Assembly: GCF_052118925.1 (NCBI RefSeq)
Contig: NZ_JBQKGG010000025.1
Span: 1-14,571, forward strand
From: Lientehia sp934351765
Lineage (GTDB): Bacteria; Bacillota; Clostridia; Lachnospirales; Lachnospiraceae
Length of the DNA: 14,571 nucleotides
Direction: 5' to 3'
How positions within the stretch are numbered: position 1 is the first letter of the stretch; every line of letters begins with the position of its first letter. A model generated the notes under the pieces. It was not told the DNA's origin. It saw nothing but the letters and a program-made list of their open reading frames with translations, and made no database searches. Positions 12,427-14,571 of this stretch are shown here, piece after piece. The position numbers and the translations under genes were made by a program.

Positions 12427-14379
12427 TTAACAGATCTCTGCTCCGGCGGGCATCTCCTTCTCCGGCGTCATCAGTGCCAGATTTCCGTCGGCATCCTCTG
12501 CGCAGAGGATCATGCCTTCCGAAAGGATTCCTGCCAGCTTTGCCGGCTTCAAGTTGGTCACAACCATGACCTTCTTGCCGACCATCTCCTCCGGTGAGTA
12601 TGCGGACTTGATGCCGGACACGATCTGGCGTACCTGGCTTCCGATCTTCACCTGAGAGCAGAGCAGCTTCTTGGACTTCTTCACGGCCTCGCAGGCGATG
12701 ATCTGTCCCACCTGAAACTGAAGCTTCGCAAACTCATCAATGGTGATCTCCGGCTTTGCCTCAATATCGATTCCGGGCTCCTCTTCCTTCTCCGGTTCCT
12801 CCGGCTTTCCGAATTTTTCCCGAACCTCCGCCAGAACCTGCTCCAGATCAAGACGGGCAAAAAGGATCTCCGGCTTCTCGGTCACCTTATTGCCGGACGC
12901 ATACAGACCGAAGGTATCCATGGATTCCAGGCTTCTCTTCCCGCCGTTTAACTGCTCCAGGATCTTCCCGGATGTGGACGGCATGAAGGATTCCAGAAGG
13001 CTTGCGCCGATCGTAATGGACTCCACCAGGTTATAAAGAACGGTGGCCAGACGGGGCTTCTTCTCCTCATCCTTTGCCAGAGCCCAGGGCATGGTCTCGT
13101 CAATATATTTATTGCAGCGCTTGAACAGCGTAAAGATCTCGCTGATGGCATCTGCCACGCGCAGCTCGTCCATCTTTGCTTCCACTTTCTTTGCCGTTCC
13201 GAGAACAACTGCCTTCAGATCCTCGTCCACAGCTTCGTTCACACCGGTATTTTCCACCACGCCGCCGAAATACTTGTTGGACATGGAAATCGTACGGTTT
13301 ACCAGATTTCCGAGTGTGTTTGCCAGATCGGAATTCAGGCGCTCCACCATCAGCTCCCAGGAGATCACACCGTCATTATCAAAGGGCATCTCATGAAGCA
13401 CAAAATAACGTACTGCATCTACGCCGAAGTATTCTACCAGATCATCCGCATAAAGCACATTGCCCTTGGACTTGCTCATCTTGCCGTCACCCTGCAATAA
13501 CCAGGGATGTCCGAATACCTGCTTCGGAAGCGGCTCCCCCAGCGCCATCAGGAAGATGGGCCAGTAAATGGTATGGAAACGGATAATATCCTTTCCGATC
13601 AGATGAAGGTCTGCCGGCCAGTATTTCTTATACAGCTCACCGCTGTTCCCCTCACAGTCATAGCCCAGTCCTGTGATGTAGTTGCAGAGTGCATCCAGCC
13701 ATACATAGGTTACATGCTTGGGATCAAAGGATACCGGGATCCCCCAGGTAAACGAGGTTCTCGATACACACAGATCCTGCAGGCCGGGCAGCAGGAAGTT
13801 GTTCATCATCTCATTCTTTCTTGCCACAGGCTGAATGAATTCGGGATGGGAATTGATATAGTCGATCAGCTTCGGTGCATACTTGCTCATCTTAAAGAAG
13901 TATGCCTCCTCCTTCGCCGGCTGTACCTCACGGCCGCAGTCCGGGCATTTTCCATCCACCAGCTGGGACTCGGTGAAAAAGGACTCACAGGGCGTACAGT
14001 AAAGGCCTTCATAATATCCCTTGTAAATATCCCCCTGGTCATAAAGCTTCTTGAAGATCTTCTGGATCTGCGCTTCATGATCCGCATCGGTTGTACGGAT
14101 AAATTTATCATAAGACGTATCCATCAGATCCCAGATCCGCCTGATCTCACCCGCCACGTTGTCTACAAACTCCTTGGGTGTGATTCCGGCCTCCTCGGCC
14201 TTCAGCTCGATCTTCTGTCCATGCTCGTCCGTTCCGGTCTGGAACCGTACATCATAGCCCTGCTCTCTCTTGAACCGGGCGATACTGTCCGCCAGAACGA
14301 TCTCGTAAGTATTTCCGATATGTGGCTTGCCTGAAGTATAGGCGATGGCCGTTGTGATATAATAAGGTTTTTTTGCCAT
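12427..14379 (-). CDS. metG: Methionyl-tRNA synthetase
   Basis: 650 residues, class I aminoacyl-tRNA synthetase charging tRNA-Met. The HIGH motif is PHIGN (19-23) and the KMSKS motif is at 300-304. A zinc knuckle has C128, C131, C145 and C148 (CTPC ... CPDC). WLDALCNYITGLGY and HLIGKDIIRFHTIYWP are methionine-site and catalytic-core blocks. The C-terminal ~110 residues (ITIDEFAKLQFQVGQI ... LKPAKLAGILSEGMILCA) are the EMAP-II-like OB fold that binds tRNA and dimerises, joined by a Glu/Pro-rich linker (PEEPEKEEEPG). GGAGG lies six nt before the ATG. A sigma-A promoter is about 40 nt upstream; no T-box leader fits in the short 5' untranslated region. All essential motifs are intact. Confidence 0.97.
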   Translation of the reverse strand: MAKKPYYITTAIAYTSGKPHIGNTYEIVLADSIARFKREQGYDVRFQTGTDEHGQKIELKAEEAGITPKEFVDNVAGEIRRIWDLMDTSYDKFIRTTDADHEAQIQKIFKKLYDQGDIYKGYYEGLYCTPCESFFTESQLVDGKCPDCGREVQPAKEEAYFFKMSKYAPKLIDYINSHPEFIQPVARKNEMMNNFLLPGLQDLCVSRTSFTWGIPVSFDPKHVTYVWLDALCNYITGLGYDCEGNSGELYKKYWPADLHLIGKDIIRFHTIYWPIFLMALGEPLPKQVFGHPWLLQGDGKMSKSKGNVLYADDLVEYFGVDAVRYFVLHEMPFDNDGVISWELMVERLNSDLANTLGNLVNRTISMSNKYFGGVVENTGVNEAVDEDLKAVVLGTAKKVEAKMDELRVADAISEIFTLFKRCNKYIDETMPWALAKDEEKKPRLATVLYNLVESITIGASLLESFMPSTSGKILEQLNGGKRSLESMDTFGLYASGNKVTEKPEILFARLDLEQVLAEVREKFGKPEEPEKEEEPGIDIEAKPEITIDEFAKLQFQVGQIIACEAVKKSKKLLCSQVKIGSQVRQIVSGIKSAYSPEEMVGKKVMVVTNLKPAKLAGILSEGMILCAEDADGNLALMTPEKEMPAGAEIC

Positions 14380-14418
14380 TTCGTGCCTCCATGAAATTTA
14401 CTGTCTAACTAACTTTTG

Positions 14419-14447
14419 ATTATAAACGATTTGGGGGGCAAAGTAAA
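14419..14447 (-). promoter_or_regulatory. Sigma-A promoter of metG
   Basis: Minus strand: TTTACT (14447-14442), 17 bp, TATAAT (14424-14419). The -10 is perfect, the -35 matches at four of six positions and the spacing is optimal. The predicted start near 14412 gives a ~33-nt leader. The -35 is only 16 bp inside the IS3-type terminal repeat, so the insertion just missed the promoter. Confidence 0.65.
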
Positions 14448-14509
14448 GGGGCTGTCGTGAAACTGAACTGCTTCCCGTCAAGTAGACAATTGAAAAAATA
14501 TAAATTTTC

Positions 14510-14542
14510 CTGCCAGCAGAAATTTATCTGCTGGCAGTTTTT
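14510..14542. terminator. Perfect 11-bp hairpin inside the IS3-type end
   Basis: CTGCCAGCAGA (14510-14520) pairs perfectly with TCTGCTGGCAG (14527-14537) around a 6-nt loop. On the plus strand it is followed by TTTTT. On the minus strand, the orfB and metG direction, it is followed by GGAAAATTTATATTTTTT, a weaker U-rich tail. It probably insulates metG from the element's own transcript, and may work in both directions. Confidence 0.7.
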
Positions 14543-14571
14543 ATGCAGCTTGCAAGTAAATTTCGTGTTTT
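14541..14571 (-). CDS. C-terminal codons of a probable IS3 orfB (integrase)
   Basis: The minus-strand frame ends ...KHEIYLQAA followed by TAA at 14543-14541, a few bases before the hairpin and terminal repeat. That position is where the orfB stop of an IS3-family element falls. Only nine residues are visible and none are diagnostic, so the call rests on position next to the terminal repeat. Confidence 0.4.
   Translation of the reverse strand, partial: KHEIYLQAA

Larger units (their letters stand above)
14464..14571 (-). mobile_element. End of an IS3-family insertion sequence (continues off right edge)
   Basis: The terminal repeat starting at 14464 reads TGAACTGCTTCCC, then GTCAAGTAGACA. This is the TG...CCC...AAGTNGACA form of IS3-family (IS150-like) inverted repeats, reading inward to the right. 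Inside it are a strong hairpin and the last codons of a minus-strand frame, so this is the right (orfB) end with the element lying to the right. The exact outer base and any 3-4 bp target duplication cannot be confirmed from one end. Confidence 0.65.

Noticed and set aside
13507..14334. Plus-strand open frame (275 codons) opposite metG
   Set aside because: metG on the other strand carries all catalytic motifs; this frame has none.
14380..14463. Possible T-box or other riboswitch leader for metG
   Set aside because: The predicted leader is only ~33 nt and no specifier, anticodon-like or antiterminator elements are visible.
1..14571. CRISPR array, tRNA or rRNA genes, defence cassette
   Set aside because: No regularly spaced direct repeats, no cloverleaf or rRNA sequence, and no nuclease/helicase/toxin families were found. 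The only repeats are protein-linker repeats and hairpins listed above.

Overview
The window looks like a chromosomal segment of a Gram-positive, spore-forming-lineage anaerobe, most likely a Lachnospiraceae member (Clostridia). Reasons: every gene is on the minus strand with strong AGGAGG-type ribosome binding sites; the metG-tatD-ksgA order is a Firmicutes housekeeping neighbourhood; a YyaC-type spore protease homologue is present; and several proteins resemble families I associate with Lachnospiraceae (DUF4867, DUF5711, DUF6128 - recalled names, not searched). Positions ~1900-14400 are GC-rich. The left ~1.8 kb is clearly more AT-rich and looks like accessory DNA.

Layout in transcription order (right to left). 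At the right edge is the end of an IS3-family element: the last codons of a probable orfB, a strong hairpin, and a TG...ACA terminal repeat near 14464. Just inside it are a good sigma-A promoter and metG (methionyl-tRNA synthetase), then a DUF4867 cupin-like protein, tatD (metal-dependent DNase) and ksgA/rsmA (16S rRNA dimethyltransferase), closed by a terminator at 9974-9997. Next comes a tight three-gene group: a DUF6128-like repeat-containing protein, YyaC, and a membrane protein with a C-terminal LysM domain and an N-terminal region resembling a zinc-less MPN/JAB fold. A promoter at 6587-6615 then drives a membrane-anchored beta-propeller-like protein (DUF5711-like) and a sugar-phosphate nucleotidyltransferase-like protein, closed by a terminator at 4161-4196. 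A PhoR/ResE-type histidine kinase and an OmpR/PhoB-type response regulator follow as an overlapping pair. A very long hairpin with a U-tract (1800-1874) ends that operon.

The left end is a secreted BspA-like leucine-rich-repeat protein gene whose 3' end is interrupted by an IS110-family element running off the left edge. Only the first 121 codons of the IS110 recombinase are in the window. The short noncoding stretch between the recombinase start and the broken gene folds into three nested stems separated by internal loops. That layout resembles IS110 bridge RNAs, and the outer stem also covers the recombinase ribosome binding site.

The central block is mostly conserved housekeeping and lineage-specific genes. 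The most interesting signals are the IS110 end with its candidate guide/leader RNA and the MPN-like/LysM membrane protein beside YyaC.
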